DNA of 64,000 nt from Pleomorphomonas koreensis DSM 23070 (GCF_000425185.1 NZ_AULH01000015.1:94134-158133), one strand, 5' to 3'; shown: positions 27,708-36,248, counted from the first letter of the stretch. Notes: generated by a model from the sequence alone, not told the origin. Numbers and translations: made by a program.

Positions 27708-28241
27708 ATGAGTGACTTTTCCGGCAATTCCCATTCCGGCACGGAGGCCATCGCCTTCGGCGCGCGCGCGCTCAATTCGGAGCTGTTCCGCGACCTGTTC
27801 CGCGAGGGCATGGCACTGGTCGAGGAGACGGCGGCCTATCTCGACGGCGAAGGCCGCGCCGAGAGCCGGTCGCTCGGCCGCGCCGCCACGCTCGCCTATT
27901 CCACCGAGTCGATGCGCCTCACCACCCGCCTGATGCAGATCGCCTCCTGGCTGCTGATGCAGCGCGCCGTCAACGAGGGTGAGATGTCGCCCGACCAGGC
28001 GCGCAGCGAGAAGAACAAGGTCCGCCTCGATTTCCAGCCGCCGGTGATGTCCGGCCCGCTGTGGGACGAATTGCCGGCAACGCTGCGGGCGATCATCGAG
28101 CGCACCGACCGCCTGCACGAGCGCATCGTCCACATGGACAAGGCGATCTACACCGCCGCCGCCGCGCCGGCCGCCAACGCGATCGCCCGCGACATCGATC
28201 GCCTGGCCAGCGCCTTCGGTGCCCGCCGCGTCGACGACTGA
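27708..28241 (+). CDS. rcdA: DUF1465 family protein, RcdA (CtrA degradation adaptor)
   Basis: In Caulobacter RcdA is an adaptor that, with CpdR and ClpXP, delivers CtrA and other substrates for degradation at the G1-S transition. The 177-residue helical protein has the DUF1465 core (FGARALNSELFRDLFREGM, then STESMRLTTRLMQIASWLLM and a PLWDELPATLRAI region). GAGG 8 bases before the ATG at 27708 supports this start; the frame is open upstream without conserved sequence. It neighbours trcR in the same region. It shares a bidirectional terminator with the convergent rpmE. Confidence 0.9.
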   Translation: MSDFSGNSHSGTEAIAFGARALNSELFRDLFREGMALVEETAAYLDGEGRAESRSLGRAATLAYSTESMRLTTRLMQIASWLLMQRAVNEGEMSPDQARSEKNKVRLDFQPPVMSGPLWDELPATLRAIIERTDRLHERIVHMDKAIYTAAAAPAANAIARDIDRLASAFGARRVDD

Positions 28242-28321
28242 TCCCTCTCTCGCGGCCCGAAGGCGCGGGGAGGCGCCGGGCGGGCCGCCGTTTCCGGCCC
28301 ATCCTGCGATGCCGGAAACAA

Positions 28322-28350
28322 AACCCCGGCGAGCGCCGCTCGCCGGGGTT
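28322..28350. terminator. Bidirectional terminator between rcdA and rpmE
   Basis: A near-perfect palindrome whose arms AACCCCGGCGAGCG and CGCTCGCCGGGGTT flank a single base, so the actual loop must open several pairs. On the minus strand it is followed by TTGTTTCC after the stem's own TT, on the plus strand by CGTTATTTCT. Confidence 0.75.
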
Positions 28351-28379
28351 CGTTATTTCTATGCTGTCGTGGCAGCGCC

Positions 28380-28607
28380 TTACTTCTTGGCGAACAGGCC
28401 ACCGAACTTGGAGTTGAAGCGCGACAGACGGCCGCCGCGGTCCATCAGCTGCTGCTGACCGCCGGTCCAGGCCGGATGCACCTTCGGGTCGATGTCGAGG
28501 TTCAGCGTCGCATCCTTGGCGCCGTAGCACGAACGGGTGACGAACTCGGTGCCATCGGTCATGACGACCTTGATGTCGTGATAGTCGGGATGAATGCCCT
28601 GCTTCAT
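28380..28607 (-). CDS. rpmE: 50S ribosomal protein L31
   Basis: Large-subunit protein near the central protuberance. The 75-residue sequence starts [12 protein letters not shown] and ends [15 protein letters not shown], the L31 signatures. The four Cys zinc ligands of zinc-type L31 are absent; only one Cys remains (RSCYG), so this is a zinc-independent form. AAAGGA lies 8 bases before the ATG. Its leader, back to the rpoH stop, is about 250 bases and contains a large hairpin. Confidence 0.95.
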   Translation of the reverse strand: MKQGIHPDYHDIKVVMTDGTEFVTRSCYGAKDATLNLDIDPKVHPAWTGGQQQLMDRGGRLSRFNSKFGGLFAKK

Positions 28608-28712
28608 CTTTTCGGTCCTTTCCGGCGTCCGCGAGGACGCGATCGTTGACGCCGGCCTTGTCGGGGCGCCCGGTTACGGGATGTCGGCCGCGCGGCGGTT
28701 CCTCAGAGGAAC

Positions 28713-28743
28713 GAGCCGCCCCGAGGAACACCTCGGGCGGCTC
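28713..28743. other. Large hairpin between rpoH and rpmE
   Basis: GAGCCGCC-CGAGG pairs with CCTCGGGCGGCTC (one bulge, AACA loop), next to a second short hairpin GTTCCTC/GAGGAAC. No T-run follows on the minus strand, so it may be a factor-dependent rpoH terminator, an mRNA 3' end, or part of an rpmE leader. Confidence 0.45.
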
Positions 28744-28858
28744 GCTTCCGGTCCACCGCATGGCCCGGTCGGGCGCCTCTATAGCGCAAAGCCTCGGCGC
28801 GGACAAGCGCGAGATGGCGCCGATGGCGCTGTTCCCGGCCCAATCGTACGACCTATCC

Positions 28859-29755
28859 TCAGCCGGCGTCGACGACGGCGGGAACCTGCTCGCGGGCCAT
28901 GGCCTTCATCGCCTCCTGCACCTTCTCGAAGGCGCGCACCTCGATCTGGCGGACGCGCTCGCGGCTGACGCCGAACTCGGTCGACAGGTCCTCGAGCGTC
29001 ATCGGGTCCTCGGCCAGCCGCCGCGCCTCGAAGATGCGGCGCTCGCGATCATTCAGCACGCCGAGCGCCCGCTTCAGCATGGCGCGGCGCTGGTCGAGTT
29101 CCTCGGTTTCGGCCAAGACCGTTTCCTGGTCGTCGCGCTCGTCGACCAGCCAGTCCTGCCACTCGCCGCTCTCGCTGTCCGAGCGCAGCGGCGAATTGAG
29201 CGAAGCGTCGCCGGAGAGACGCCGGTTCATGGAAACCACGTCTTCCTGGGTGACGCCGAGCTTGGTGGCGATGGCCTCCACCTGGTCCGGCTTGAGGTCG
29301 CCGTCGCCAAGCGCCTGCAACTGGCTCTTGGCCTTGCGAAGGTTGAAGAACAGCCGCTTCTGGTTGGCCGTGGTGCCCATCTTGACCAGCGACCAGGAGC
29401 GCAGGATGTATTCCTGGATAGCCGCCTTGATCCACCACATGGCGTAGGTGGCGAGGCGGAAGCCCTTGTCCGGCTCGAAGCGCTTCACCGCCTGCATCAG
29501 GCCGACGTTGCCCTCGGAAATCACCTCGCCGATCGGCAGGCCATAGCCGCGATAGCCCATGGCGATCTTGGCGACCAGCCTGAGATGAGACGTGACGAGC
29601 TTCTGCGCGGCTTCGCGGTCGTCGTATTCGACGTAGCGCTTGGCCAGCATGTATTCTTCCTGCGGCTCAAGCATCGGAAAACGGCGAATCTCGTCGAGAT
29701 AGCGGCTGAGGCCGCCCTCTCCGGCGGCGATCATCGGCAATGTGGTTCGGGCCAT
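28859..29755 (-). CDS. rpoH: Heat-shock sigma factor RpoH (sigma-32)
   Basis: Alternative sigma factor that directs RNA polymerase to heat-shock and, in alphaproteobacteria, also stress and cell-envelope promoters. Region 2 has the sigma-32 hallmark HLRLVAKIAMGYRGYGLP and YAMWWIKAAIQEYILRSWSLVK; the RpoH box region (QKRLFFNLRK) follows; region 4 ends VSRERVRQIEVRAFEKVQ. 298 residues is normal. From the ATG at 29755 the protein begins MARTTLP, as in other alphaproteobacterial RpoH proteins. It lies downstream of rluD, with about 135 bp between them. Confidence 0.97.
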   Translation of the reverse strand: MARTTLPMIAAGEGGLSRYLDEIRRFPMLEPQEEYMLAKRYVEYDDREAAQKLVTSHLRLVAKIAMGYRGYGLPIGEVISEGNVGLMQAVKRFEPDKGFRLATYAMWWIKAAIQEYILRSWSLVKMGTTANQKRLFFNLRKAKSQLQALGDGDLKPDQVEAIATKLGVTQEDVVSMNRRLSGDASLNSPLRSDSESGEWQDWLVDERDDQETVLAETEELDQRRAMLKRALGVLNDRERRIFEARRLAEDPMTLEDLSTEFGVSRERVRQIEVRAFEKVQEAMKAMAREQVPAVVDAG

Positions 29756-29890
29756 CGAGCACCCCCGTTGTCGTTCATGGGACCGCTCCCGGACGGACAC
29801 GGCTCTCCCCCCGGCGCCCCGTCGGCGAGCGCGCCGATAGCCGAATATAGGAACAATCCCGGCATTTTCATGAGTAACTGACGAAAAAGC

Positions 29891-30934
29891 CTAAAGTTCC
29901 CGGAAAGCCGCCACAAGGCCGGCCATGTCGTCCGGCACCTCGCTTTCGAAGCGCAGCAGCTCGCCGCTGACCGGATGTTCGAAGGCGATGAGATAGGCGT
30001 GCAGCGCCTGGCGCGGGAAGGCGCGCACCGCCGAGGCCGCTGCCTCCGGCAGCCGGTTGGCCTTGGTCAGGAAATGCGCGCCGTAGACCGCGTCGCCGAT
30101 CAGCGGATGGCCGGCGGCGGCGAGGTGGACGCGGATCTGGTGCGTCCGTCCCGTTTCGAGATGGCACTCGACCAGCGAAGCGGCGGCGGCGCGTCCCGAA
30201 GCGGCGGGAAAGCGCTCGGCCACCTCGTAATGGGTGATCGCCGCCTTGCCGCCGGCGCCCTTGACGATGGCCATCTTGGTACGGTCGGATGATGAGCGGC
30301 CGAGCGGCGCCTCGATCGTGCCCCGGAACGGCTCCGGGCTGCCCCAGACCAGCGCCAGATAGCCGCGCTCCAGCGGGCCGGTGCGGCCATGGTCGGCGAA
30401 CTGGGCGGCGAGGCCGGCGTGTGCCCGGTCGGTCTTGGCCACCACCATCAGGCCGGTGGTGTCCTTGTCGAGCCGGTGGACGATGCCCGGCCGGCGCACG
30501 CCGCCGATGCCCGAGAGGCTGTCGCCGCAATGGGCGATCAGCGCGTTGACCAGCGTGCCGGTCCAGTTGCCGGCCGCCGGATGCACCACGAGACCGGCCG
30601 GCTTGTCGATGACGATCAGATCGTCGTCCTCGTGGACGACATGGAGCGGGATGTCCTCGCCCTGCGGCTCGGCGTCCTCGGCCGGCGGCACCAGCACGGC
30701 GAGATCGAACCGGCCGGCCAGCTTCCTCGCCGCGTCGGTGACGACCGCGCCGTCGACGCTGACCGCCCCAGCCTCGATCAGCGCTTTCAGGCGCGAACGG
30801 CTGACGTCGGGAAAGGCCTCGGCGACCAGCTTGTCGAGCCGCGTCCTGGCCGCCGCCTCGATGGTGGCCGTCCGTGCCTCGCCGCCCTCGTCCTGCACCT
30901 CGTCTTCCGGGCCGATATCGTCCTCGTCCGCCAT
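29891..30934 (-). CDS. rluD: 23S rRNA pseudouridine synthase RluD family
   Basis: Isomerises uridines in helix 69 of 23S rRNA (1911, 1915, 1917 in E. coli). It has an N-terminal S4 RNA-binding domain (RLDKLVAEAFPDVSRSRLKALIEAG, about residues 32-90) and a catalytic domain with HRLDKDTTG at 153-161, where D156 is the catalytic Asp. 347 residues with an acidic 20-residue N-terminal extension. The ATG at 30934 begins this extension; the open frame continues to 31306 but is antisense to the next gene. It diverges from the DUF6476-like gene. Confidence 0.94.
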   Translation of the reverse strand: MADEDDIGPEDEVQDEGGEARTATIEAAARTRLDKLVAEAFPDVSRSRLKALIEAGAVSVDGAVVTDAARKLAGRFDLAVLVPPAEDAEPQGEDIPLHVVHEDDDLIVIDKPAGLVVHPAAGNWTGTLVNALIAHCGDSLSGIGGVRRPGIVHRLDKDTTGLMVVAKTDRAHAGLAAQFADHGRTGPLERGYLALVWGSPEPFRGTIEAPLGRSSSDRTKMAIVKGAGGKAAITHYEVAERFPAASGRAAAASLVECHLETGRTHQIRVHLAAAGHPLIGDAVYGAHFLTKANRLPEAAASAVRAFPRQALHAYLIAFEHPVSGELLRFESEVPDDMAGLVAAFREL

Positions 30935-31019
30935 CGTTTCCCCTTGCCACGCGTCGACAAACCGCGCCGGATTCGCTAAATGCCGGCTATCGCAGAAATC
31001 CGCTCTGAAGGAAAGCATC

Positions 31020-31373
31020 ATGGCGAGGCCGACCGACGACCAACCCGAGGCGCCGCTCGATCCGGCCATCCTCCAGGTGCAGACGCGCCTCCGCGTCATG
31101 ATGGCGATCGCCGCCGGCACGCTCGGCATCGGCCTGATCGCCGTCTTCGTCGCCATCGCCTTCCGCGTGGCGAAGAGCGGCGACGACGCGCCGCCGGCCG
31201 GCGCGCCGTTCCGCACGCTGCTTGAGGTGATGACGCCCGGCACCATCGTGGCCACCCAGGTCGACGCCGACCGCCTGTCGCTGGTCATCGACGGCCCCGA
31301 GGGCAAGGTGGTGGAGATCCATCACCTGCCGTCAGGGAAATTGATCGGCAGCGTGGTGCTGGTCGGCAAGTGA
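31020..31373 (+). CDS. Small single-pass membrane protein, DUF6476-like
   Basis: A 117-residue protein with one transmembrane helix at about residues 27-49 (MMAIAAGTLGIGLIAVFVAIAF) and a short periplasmic beta-rich domain ending VVLVGK. Size, layout and position opposite rluD resemble DUF6476 proteins of alphaproteobacteria, whose function is unknown. GAAGG lies about 8 bases before the ATG at 31020. Confidence 0.75.
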   Translation: MARPTDDQPEAPLDPAILQVQTRLRVMMAIAAGTLGIGLIAVFVAIAFRVAKSGDDAPPAGAPFRTLLEVMTPGTIVATQVDADRLSLVIDGPEGKVVEIHHLPSGKLIGSVVLVGK

Positions 31374-31460
31374 CCCAGCCGGCTTGACGCCGGCCACCCG
31401 CTGTCCCATCTACCTCCCTTGAGGCCACGCCCTCGCCCGCCTTTGGCGGGAATGCCAAGT

Positions 31461-31474
31461 CCGGGACGGCCCGG
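31461..31474 (+). promoter_or_regulatory. Hairpin with ACGG tetraloop upstream of the SMR exporter
   Basis: CCGGG-ACGG-CCCGG is a perfect 5-bp stem with an ACGG loop, 10 bases before the AAGGAGGG of the exporter gene. Guanidine-II riboswitches consist of two such hairpins with ACGR loops and control this exporter family. Only one proper ACGR hairpin is visible; the upstream hairpins (GAGG/CCTC at 31421-31434, CCCGCC/GGCGGG at 31436-31450) lack the loop. A partial or chance match. Confidence 0.3.
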
Positions 31475-31495
31475 CCCGACGCAAGGAGGGCCGCC

Positions 31496-31816
31496 ATGGC
31501 CTGGATATATCTGTTGATCGCCGGTCTCTTGGAAGTCGTCTGGGCCTACGGCATGAAGCTGTCGGCCGGCTTCACCCAGCTCGGCGCCAGCCTTCTCACG
31601 CTTGTCGCCATGCTCCTGAGCTTCGGCCTCCTGGCCATCGCCATGAAGTCGCTGCCGCTCGGCACCGCCTATACCGTCTGGACCGGCATCGGCGCCGTTG
31701 GCAGCTTCGCGGTCGGCATCGTCGTGCTCGGCGAAGCGGTGACGCCGCTGCGACTGATCGCCGCAGCGCTGATTCTCGCCGGCCTCTTGCTGATGAAGCT
31801 GTCGAGCCCGGCCTGA
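31496..31816 (+). CDS. SMR family exporter (SugE/Gdx type)
   Basis: Small four-helix inner-membrane proton antiporter, working as an antiparallel dimer. The conserved Glu is E13 in AGLLEVVWAYGMKLS; W at position 16 in that motif and the GTAYTVWTGIGAVG signature place it in the SugE/Gdx branch, which exports guanidinium and some quaternary ammonium ions, rather than the EmrE branch. 106 residues is normal. A strong AAGGAGGG site precedes the ATG. It ends 7 bases before the convergent large gene. Confidence 0.93.
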   Translation: MAWIYLLIAGLLEVVWAYGMKLSAGFTQLGASLLTLVAMLLSFGLLAIAMKSLPLGTAYTVWTGIGAVGSFAVGIVVLGEAVTPLRLIAAALILAGLLLMKLSSPA

Positions 31817-31823
31817 GCCGTCC

Positions 31824-33623
31824 TCATTCCCCCCAGGCGGCGAAGGCGTCGGCGAACACCTTGTCGCCGGGGGCACCCTTCTCGAAGGTCAGGATGGCGC
31901 GGCGGCGGTTGCCGTAGCGGATCGGTATGTCGATCCACGACCGCTCCTTCAGCAGCTGAATGTTACGGCTGACGTCCTGGTCGAGGCCGGACAGCGCCAG
32001 CCAGAACAGGCTGTCCGACACCTTGGCGACGGCGCCGACGACCGGGTCGCCGCGCGCCTCCTCGGTCTGCTTGGCAATCATGCCCGGCGTGGTGTCGATG
32101 AACTTGCCGGCGAACGACGGCGGCACCGTGAAGGAGAACTCCACGATGTGGCTGGCCGGCAGCGCCTGATCGTCGTTCTTGTGGATCGACAGGCGCATCT
32201 TGAGGTCGAGCTCGGGCACCTCGATGTCGCCGCGGATCTGCGGCACCGGCTTGTCGCCCGGCAGCGCCGGCTCGTTGACGAACGACCACACCACCCGGCC
32301 GTCGAGTTTGGTGCCGGGCGAGCCGGGAATCGGCTCCTCGTAGAGAATGGCCTTCTGGGCGACGGCGATCGTCTCGCCGGCCGACGCGCCGGCCGGCGGA
32401 ACCGTCGTCGGCTGGACGGGCGCCAGGGCGCTGGCATCCGGCGACGGCATTGTTCCGGCCATGGCGGCGGGCGGCGCGGCGGCCGTGCCACCAGGGGCCG
32501 GCGGCAGGTCGGGATCGACGGCCGCAGGCGGAGCGACCGCCTCGGTCTGCACCGCCACGGCGTCGGGTGCCACCGGCGTCGCCGGCGCCGCCTCGCCTTC
32601 GGCCGGCAGCCGGTCGAGGATCTTGGGGGCAAGCCCGTCGTCGCCGCTCGTCGCCGCCGCCGTCTCGGCCTGCGGCGCGCCGGCGATCAGCGACGCGATG
32701 GTGTCGCGGAAGGCGTAGACGGCGCTGCCGGCGGCGATCACCAGAAGGGCGGCCAGCGCGCCCAGCAGGATGCGGCCGCGGCGACCGGGGCCGGCGCTCT
32801 CCTCCGGCCAGGGCAGCGTCGCCGCCTCGCGCTGGGGCAGCATGCGTTCCGGCTCCAGCCGGTCGGCGGCGCCGACCACGGCGACCTCCGGATGCGGCTC
32901 GGCCGGATGGACGTCGGCGGCAGAGCCCATTTCCGGCTCCACCCGCCCGGCCGGCACCGGCTCGTCGATCTCCTCCACCTCGCTCATGGCGTGACGGGCG
33001 GCGCGCACGGCGGTCGACGAGGCGCCGCCCAGCGTGTCGGCCTGCTTCAGCGTCCGCGACAGCGCGCTGACGCCGACGCCGATGCGCGGCTCGTTGTGCT
33101 CGTCGGGCAGGCGGGAGGTCGGCAGCCGCGGCCGCTCGGGCGCCGTCGGCAGGGGCGGCATCGATCGCGGCGCCTCGGGCGGACGCGACGGCGCCTCGCC
33201 ACGGGCCGGCAGCGGCTCGATGTGGTTGAACGGGTTCATCTCCGGCTGGGACAGCGAGGCGAGCCCGCCGCGACGGGCCGGCGGCGAGGCGGCCGGCGCG
33301 GGTTCGGGATGCGGCTCGGGCTCGGCCGGACGGGCGACCTCGACGGGCGCCGGCGGTTCGGCCTTCGGCGCCGGCGGCTGGCCGGCGCCTTCGCCGCCGG
33401 TCTCCTCGCTGACGCCGGCAACCTCGGCTTCCACCCGGCGGATGCAGTCCTCGAGCGCCACCCGCTGGTCGGCGATGTCCGACGGCGACAGCGGCGGATT
33501 GTAGGAACTGAGCTGCCGGAGCAGCGCGACACGGGCCTTCTCGTAGACGGCGCGCCGCGCCTCGCCCGAACCCGACGGCAGCGAGGAAATGGCACGCTTC
33601 AACACGGGATAGTAATCGGCCAT
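31824..33623 (-). CDS. Large membrane-anchored protein of unknown function (alphaproteobacterial)
   Basis: A 599-residue protein in three parts. Residues 1-70 (MADYYPVLKRAISSLP ... SGEARRAVYEKARVALLRQL) are a compact, conserved-looking helical domain that I associate with Hyphomicrobiales hypothetical proteins. Residues about 75-275 are a Pro/Ala/Glu-rich cytoplasmic region. One transmembrane helix lies near residues 280-303 (ILLGALAALLVIAAGSAVYAF). The periplasmic side has another Pro/Ala linker and, from about residue 420, a folded beta-rich domain (IPGSPGTKLDGRVVWSFVNE). The architecture suggests a sensor or scaffold joining cytoplasm and periplasm, but I cannot name a function. The ATG at 33623 matches the conserved start. 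Confidence 0.8.
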   Translation of the reverse strand: MADYYPVLKRAISSLPSGSGEARRAVYEKARVALLRQLSSYNPPLSPSDIADQRVALEDCIRRVEAEVAGVSEETGGEGAGQPPAPKAEPPAPVEVARPAEPEPHPEPAPAASPPARRGGLASLSQPEMNPFNHIEPLPARGEAPSRPPEAPRSMPPLPTAPERPRLPTSRLPDEHNEPRIGVGVSALSRTLKQADTLGGASSTAVRAARHAMSEVEEIDEPVPAGRVEPEMGSAADVHPAEPHPEVAVVGAADRLEPERMLPQREAATLPWPEESAGPGRRGRILLGALAALLVIAAGSAVYAFRDTIASLIAGAPQAETAAATSGDDGLAPKILDRLPAEGEAAPATPVAPDAVAVQTEAVAPPAAVDPDLPPAPGGTAAAPPAAMAGTMPSPDASALAPVQPTTVPPAGASAGETIAVAQKAILYEEPIPGSPGTKLDGRVVWSFVNEPALPGDKPVPQIRGDIEVPELDLKMRLSIHKNDDQALPASHIVEFSFTVPPSFAGKFIDTTPGMIAKQTEEARGDPVVGAVAKVSDSLFWLALSGLDQDVSRNIQLLKERSWIDIPIRYGNRRRAILTFEKGAPGDKVFADAFAAWGE

Positions 33624-33684
33624 GTACCGCATCTCTCGGCTTGGCGCCCCGCCTGACGGCGGAACGCTGTTTCGACAGGACGCC

Positions 33685-33720
33685 CAAAAGCCACCCTTGC
33701 GACGGCGGCCGGGCTTTTTT
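33685..33720 (-). terminator. Terminator downstream of purA
   Basis: AAAAGCC and GGCTTTT arms enclose a GC-rich inner hairpin region; on the minus strand the stem ends in TTTT. The plus strand also ends in TTTTTT. It lies between purA and the unknown large gene, so they are probably separate transcripts. Confidence 0.6.
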
Positions 33721-33754
33721 GCGGCGGGAAGGCCGGCAAAACGTGATGAATCAC

Positions 33755-35050
33755 TTAATCCTGAAACGGATCACGCACAAGAATCGTGTCGAGCCGGTCC
33801 GGACTGGTCGACAGCATGGCCACCGGCGCGCCGATCAGTTCCTCAATGTGACGCACGTATTTGATGGCCTGCGCCGGCAGCTCGGCCCAGGAGCGGGCGC
33901 CGGCCGTCGATTCCTTCCAGCCGTCCATGCTCTCGTAGATCGGCTTCACCTGCGCCTGCTCTTCCTGATTGGCGGGCAGGTAGTCGATGGTGCGGCCGTC
34001 GATCTCGTAGCCGATGCACACCTTGATCTCGTCGAGGCCGTCGAGCACGTCGAGCTTGGTCAGGGCGATGCCGTTGATGCCCGAGGTGATCACCGTCTGG
34101 CGCACCAGCACGGCGTCGAACCAGCCGCAGCGGCGCTTGCGGCCGGTGACCGTGCCGAACTCGCGGCCGCGCTGGCCGAGGAAGTCGCCGACCTCGTCGA
34201 ACAATTCGGTCGGGAACGGGCCGGAGCCGACGCGCGTCGTGTAGGCCTTGGTGATGCCGAGCACGTAGTCGAGCGCCCCCGGCCCCATGCCGGAGCCGGC
34301 CGCCGCCTGGCCGGAGGTGGTGTTGGAGCCGGTGACGAAGGGATAGGTACCGTGGTCGTTGTCGAGCAGCGCGCCCTGCGCGCCCTCGAACAGGATGCGG
34401 GAGCCGGACTTGCGCTTCTCGTCGAGCAGCCGCCAGGTGACGTCCATGTAGGGCAGGATGAAGTCGGCGACGCCCATCAACTCGTCGCGGATGGTCTCCG
34501 GCGCCACTTCCGCCTGACCGAGGCCGCGCCGCAGCGGATTGTGGTGGGAGAGCAGCCGCTCGATGCGGTTCATCAGCGTCTCGGGATGGGCGAGATCGAC
34601 CAGGCGGATCGCCCGGCGGCCCACCTTGTCCTCGTAGGCCGGGCCGATGCCGCGCTTGGTGGTGCCGATACGGGTCGACGGCGAGGCGGCGTTCTCGCGC
34701 AGCTCGTCCAGTTCCTGATGGATCGACAGGATCAGCGAGGCGTTCTCGGCGATGCGCAGGTTGTCCGGGCTGACCTTGACGCCCTGCTCGCGGATGCGCG
34801 TCACCTCGGCGACGAAGGCGCGCGGATCGACCACCACGCCGTTGCCGATCACCGAAAGCTTGCCCGGCCGGGCGACGCCCGACGGCAGGAGCGACAGCTT
34901 GTAGGAGACGCCGTCGATCACCAGCGTGTGGCCGGCATTGTGGCCGCCCTGGAAGCGGACGACCACGTCGGCCCGCTCGGACAGCCAGTCGACGATCTTG
35001 CCCTTGCCCTCGTCTCCCCACTGGGAGCCGACCACCACTACGTTCGCCAT
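33755..35050 (-). CDS. purA: Adenylosuccinate synthetase PurA
   Basis: Joins IMP and aspartate with GTP, the first committed step to AMP. The N-terminal P-loop variant [14 protein letters not shown], the IMP-binding [23 protein letters not shown] and the C-terminal TKLDVLDGL (GTP guanine recognition) are all present. 431 residues is normal. The ATG at 35050 begins directly at the conserved MANVVVVG; an ATG 21 bases upstream adds nothing conserved. Confidence 0.98.
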   Translation of the reverse strand: MANVVVVGSQWGDEGKGKIVDWLSERADVVVRFQGGHNAGHTLVIDGVSYKLSLLPSGVARPGKLSVIGNGVVVDPRAFVAEVTRIREQGVKVSPDNLRIAENASLILSIHQELDELRENAASPSTRIGTTKRGIGPAYEDKVGRRAIRLVDLAHPETLMNRIERLLSHHNPLRRGLGQAEVAPETIRDELMGVADFILPYMDVTWRLLDEKRKSGSRILFEGAQGALLDNDHGTYPFVTGSNTTSGQAAAGSGMGPGALDYVLGITKAYTTRVGSGPFPTELFDEVGDFLGQRGREFGTVTGRKRRCGWFDAVLVRQTVITSGINGIALTKLDVLDGLDEIKVCIGYEIDGRTIDYLPANQEEQAQVKPIYESMDGWKESTAGARSWAELPAQAIKYVRHIEELIGAPVAMLSTSPDRLDTILVRDPFQD

Positions 35051-35160
35051 TGAAGAGGTCCCGTCGTTCAAGTGTCAGACCTTTCCGGGAGGCGCCATCG
35101 GCAGCCCTCGCACGGAAAGCCCCGATACCGAGTGGCACCGGGGCTTGACCGACTATAACG

Positions 35161-35170
35161 CCCCCCCCCC
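35161..35170. repeat. Homopolymeric C10 tract in an intergenic region
   Basis: Ten consecutive C residues between purA and the divergent EamA transporter gene, 137 bases upstream of the latter. It directly follows a CTTGACC box at 35145-35151, so its length could change promoter spacing if a promoter uses that box. It may also be a sequencing-sensitive site. Confidence 0.7.
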
Positions 35171-35306
35171 GCCAATGAAAGCCGCCATGTCGGGAATTTG
35201 CCCGATGGCCTGCGGCGGCGTACCGAATCCGCGACGAAGGCGCGTGCCAACCGGCGCGGAAGGCTTTAGGAAAAGGCGGACGGCGGGCGTCGGCGGGAGG
35301 TGTCGG

Positions 35307-36248
35307 GTGGCTGAAGACGGTTTCTGGTCGCGCCTTTACGGCCGGCCCTACCTGTTGTTGACGCTGTCGCCGCTGTTCTGGGCCGGCAACACGGTGGCGA
35401 GCCGCCTCGCGGTCGGCGAGGTGTCGCCGATGGCGCTTACCACCTACCGCTGGTCGGGCGTGCTCGTGCTGCTGGCGCTGTTCGCCCGGCGCCCGGTGCT
35501 CGCCGACTGGCCGGCCATGAAGCCCCGCCTTCTCTACATCCTCATGATGGGCGCCCTCGGCTTCACCTTCTTCAACGCCTTCTACTATGTCGCCGCCCAC
35601 TACACCTCGGCGGTCAACATCGGCATCATCCAGGGCGCCCTGCCCGGCCTCGTCTTCGTCTTCGCCTTCCTGATCGCCGGCAGCCGCGTAGCCTTGGGCC
35701 AGGTGGCCGGCATGGCGACGACGCTCTTCGGCGTCGGCGTCATCGCCGTCAAGGGCGACCTCGCGACGCTCGCCGCGCTCGACTTCAACGCCGGCGACCT
35801 GATGATGCTCGGCGCCTGCGTCGTCTACGCGCTCTACACCGTACTGCTGCCCCGCCGGCCGAAGATCGGCGGTCTCTCCTTCTTCACCGGCCTTTCCGTC
35901 GCCGCCTTCCTCACCTCGCTGCCCTTCCTCGCCGTCGAGATCGCTCTCGGCCAGTATCAGGCGCCGACGCCCTTCGGCTGGCTGGTGGTCGCCTATTGCG
36001 CCGTGTTCCCGTCGGTGATCAGCCAGATCTTCTTCGTGCGCGGCGTCGAGCTGGTCGGCCCCGGCCGGGCCGGCGTGTTCATCAACCTGATCCCGGTGTT
36101 TGCCGCCATCCTCGCCGTGCTGGTGCTGGGCGAGAGCTTCCGCGCCTACCACGCGCTGGCGCTCGCCCTGGTGCTGGGCGGCATCTTCTGGGCGGAATGG
36201 AGCAAACGCGGCGAAAGGGTCAGCGACGGAACGTCAGCGTCGCGGTGA
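35307..36248 (+). CDS. EamA/DMT family transporter
   Basis: Ten-helix inner-membrane drug/metabolite transporter; substrate unknown. The two EamA repeats are recognisable (LFWAGNTVASRLAVGEVSPM in the first, LMMLGACVVYALYTVLLPR opening the second), with the FIN-LIPVFA motif in helix 9. The start is a GTG at 35307, with GGAGG 7 bases upstream; the reading frame is open much further upstream but those residues are not protein-like. 313 residues is normal. Its 3' end overlaps the convergent beta-barrel gene by 29 bases. Confidence 0.9.
   Translation: MAEDGFWSRLYGRPYLLLTLSPLFWAGNTVASRLAVGEVSPMALTTYRWSGVLVLLALFARRPVLADWPAMKPRLLYILMMGALGFTFFNAFYYVAAHYTSAVNIGIIQGALPGLVFVFAFLIAGSRVALGQVAGMATTLFGVGVIAVKGDLATLAALDFNAGDLMMLGACVVYALYTVLLPRRPKIGGLSFFTGLSVAAFLTSLPFLAVEIALGQYQAPTPFGWLVVAYCAVFPSVISQIFFVRGVELVGPGRAGVFINLIPVFAAILAVLVLGESFRAYHALALALVLGGIFWAEWSKRGERVSDGTSASR

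Noticed and set aside
27229..27708. An open frame of about 160 codons covering the small RNA candidate.
   Set aside because: It runs through the hairpins and terminator, has no ribosome-binding site and no recognisable domain.
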